From NCBI GenBank assembly GCA_029858505.1, contig JAOUEW010000002.1, positions 292,851 to 356,850 on the forward strand: a DNA stretch of 64,000 nt, written 5' to 3'. The DNA is from Deltaproteobacteria bacterium. Its GTDB lineage: Bacteria > SAR324 > JACQKK01. The position numbers and the translations under genes were made by a program. The notes beneath the pieces were generated by a model. The model saw only the letters and a program-made list of their open reading frames with translations. It was not told the DNA's origin and searched no databases. Shown one piece after another: positions 63,046 to 64,000 of the stretch. How positions within the stretch are numbered: the stretch's first letter is position 1; each line of letters starts with the position of its first letter.

Positions 63046-64000
<955 letters not shown>

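Overview
The window reads as a chromosomal segment of a Gram-negative, proteobacterium-like organism with moderately high GC (high 50s by eye). This rests on a CcmACEFGH cytochrome c maturation cluster (System I), Mpl murein recycling, lipoproteins and outer-membrane barrel-like proteins, HrcA/CIRCE control of the DnaK system, and a class A RNase P RNA. Menaquinone genes (menD, menH), quinone-linked PyrD, a Crp/Fnr factor and CcmG/H suggest a respiratory organism with c-type cytochromes. I cannot name the taxon from sequence alone; most genes are vertical, housekeeping-type genes.

Layout. 1-5.2 kb: fragment of a membrane-anchored protein, typA, mpg, a secreted HExxH protein and panB. 5.4-7.8 kb: an MMPL/RND exporter. 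7.8-9.1 kb: an AT-rich one-gene island encoding a four-helix membrane protein with an Imm33/DUF2185-like end. 9.4-11.7 kb: recA, selU and tRNA-Pro. 11.8-18.3 kb: small membrane and lipoprotein genes, an HPP-family protein, a methyltransferase, uvrC and aroB. 18.4-22.6 kb: menD-menH and a Crp/Fnr regulator facing a DUF302 gene. 22.7-28.4 kb: HIT protein, prenyl synthase, a membrane-anchored repeat protein, macro domain, rhodanese-like protein, RNase P RNA and small proteins. 28.6-35.6 kb: a palindromic MITE-like repeat, tRNA-Asp, an acyl-CoA synthetase, PIN, ahcY, TraB family and mpl. 35.7-41.7 kb: the ccm cluster, with ccmB and ccmD missing. 41.7-46.8 kb: pyrD, a HisN-like phosphatase, a three-cysteine Rrf2 regulator and a lipoprotein/HTTM-partner/HTTM operon. 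47.1-52.3 kb: tRNA-Tyr, tRNA-Thr, rpmG, tRNA-Trp, secE, nusG and rplKAJL, ended by a strong terminator and followed by clpP rather than rpoBC. 52.4-57.6 kb: hrcA-grpE-dnaK-dnaJ (leftward) under a CIRCE element. 57.6-64 kb: DUF481-like barrel, a large helical-repeat orphan, PBP1A-type enzyme, PilZ protein and the start of pyrG.

The most notable points are the broken synteny (no rpoBC after rplL, no tuf before secE, no ccmB between ccmA and ccmC), a CIRCE operator lying two bases from the start codon of a divergent outer-membrane gene, an HTTM (gamma-carboxylase-like) gene translationally coupled to a membrane partner in a menaquinone-making organism, a membrane-anchored protein built of about eight 23-24-residue Gly-rich repeats, a TraB-family protein with a histone-H1-like tail, and an AT-rich island with a possible orphan immunity protein. 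No CRISPR array, prophage or complete insertion sequence was seen.
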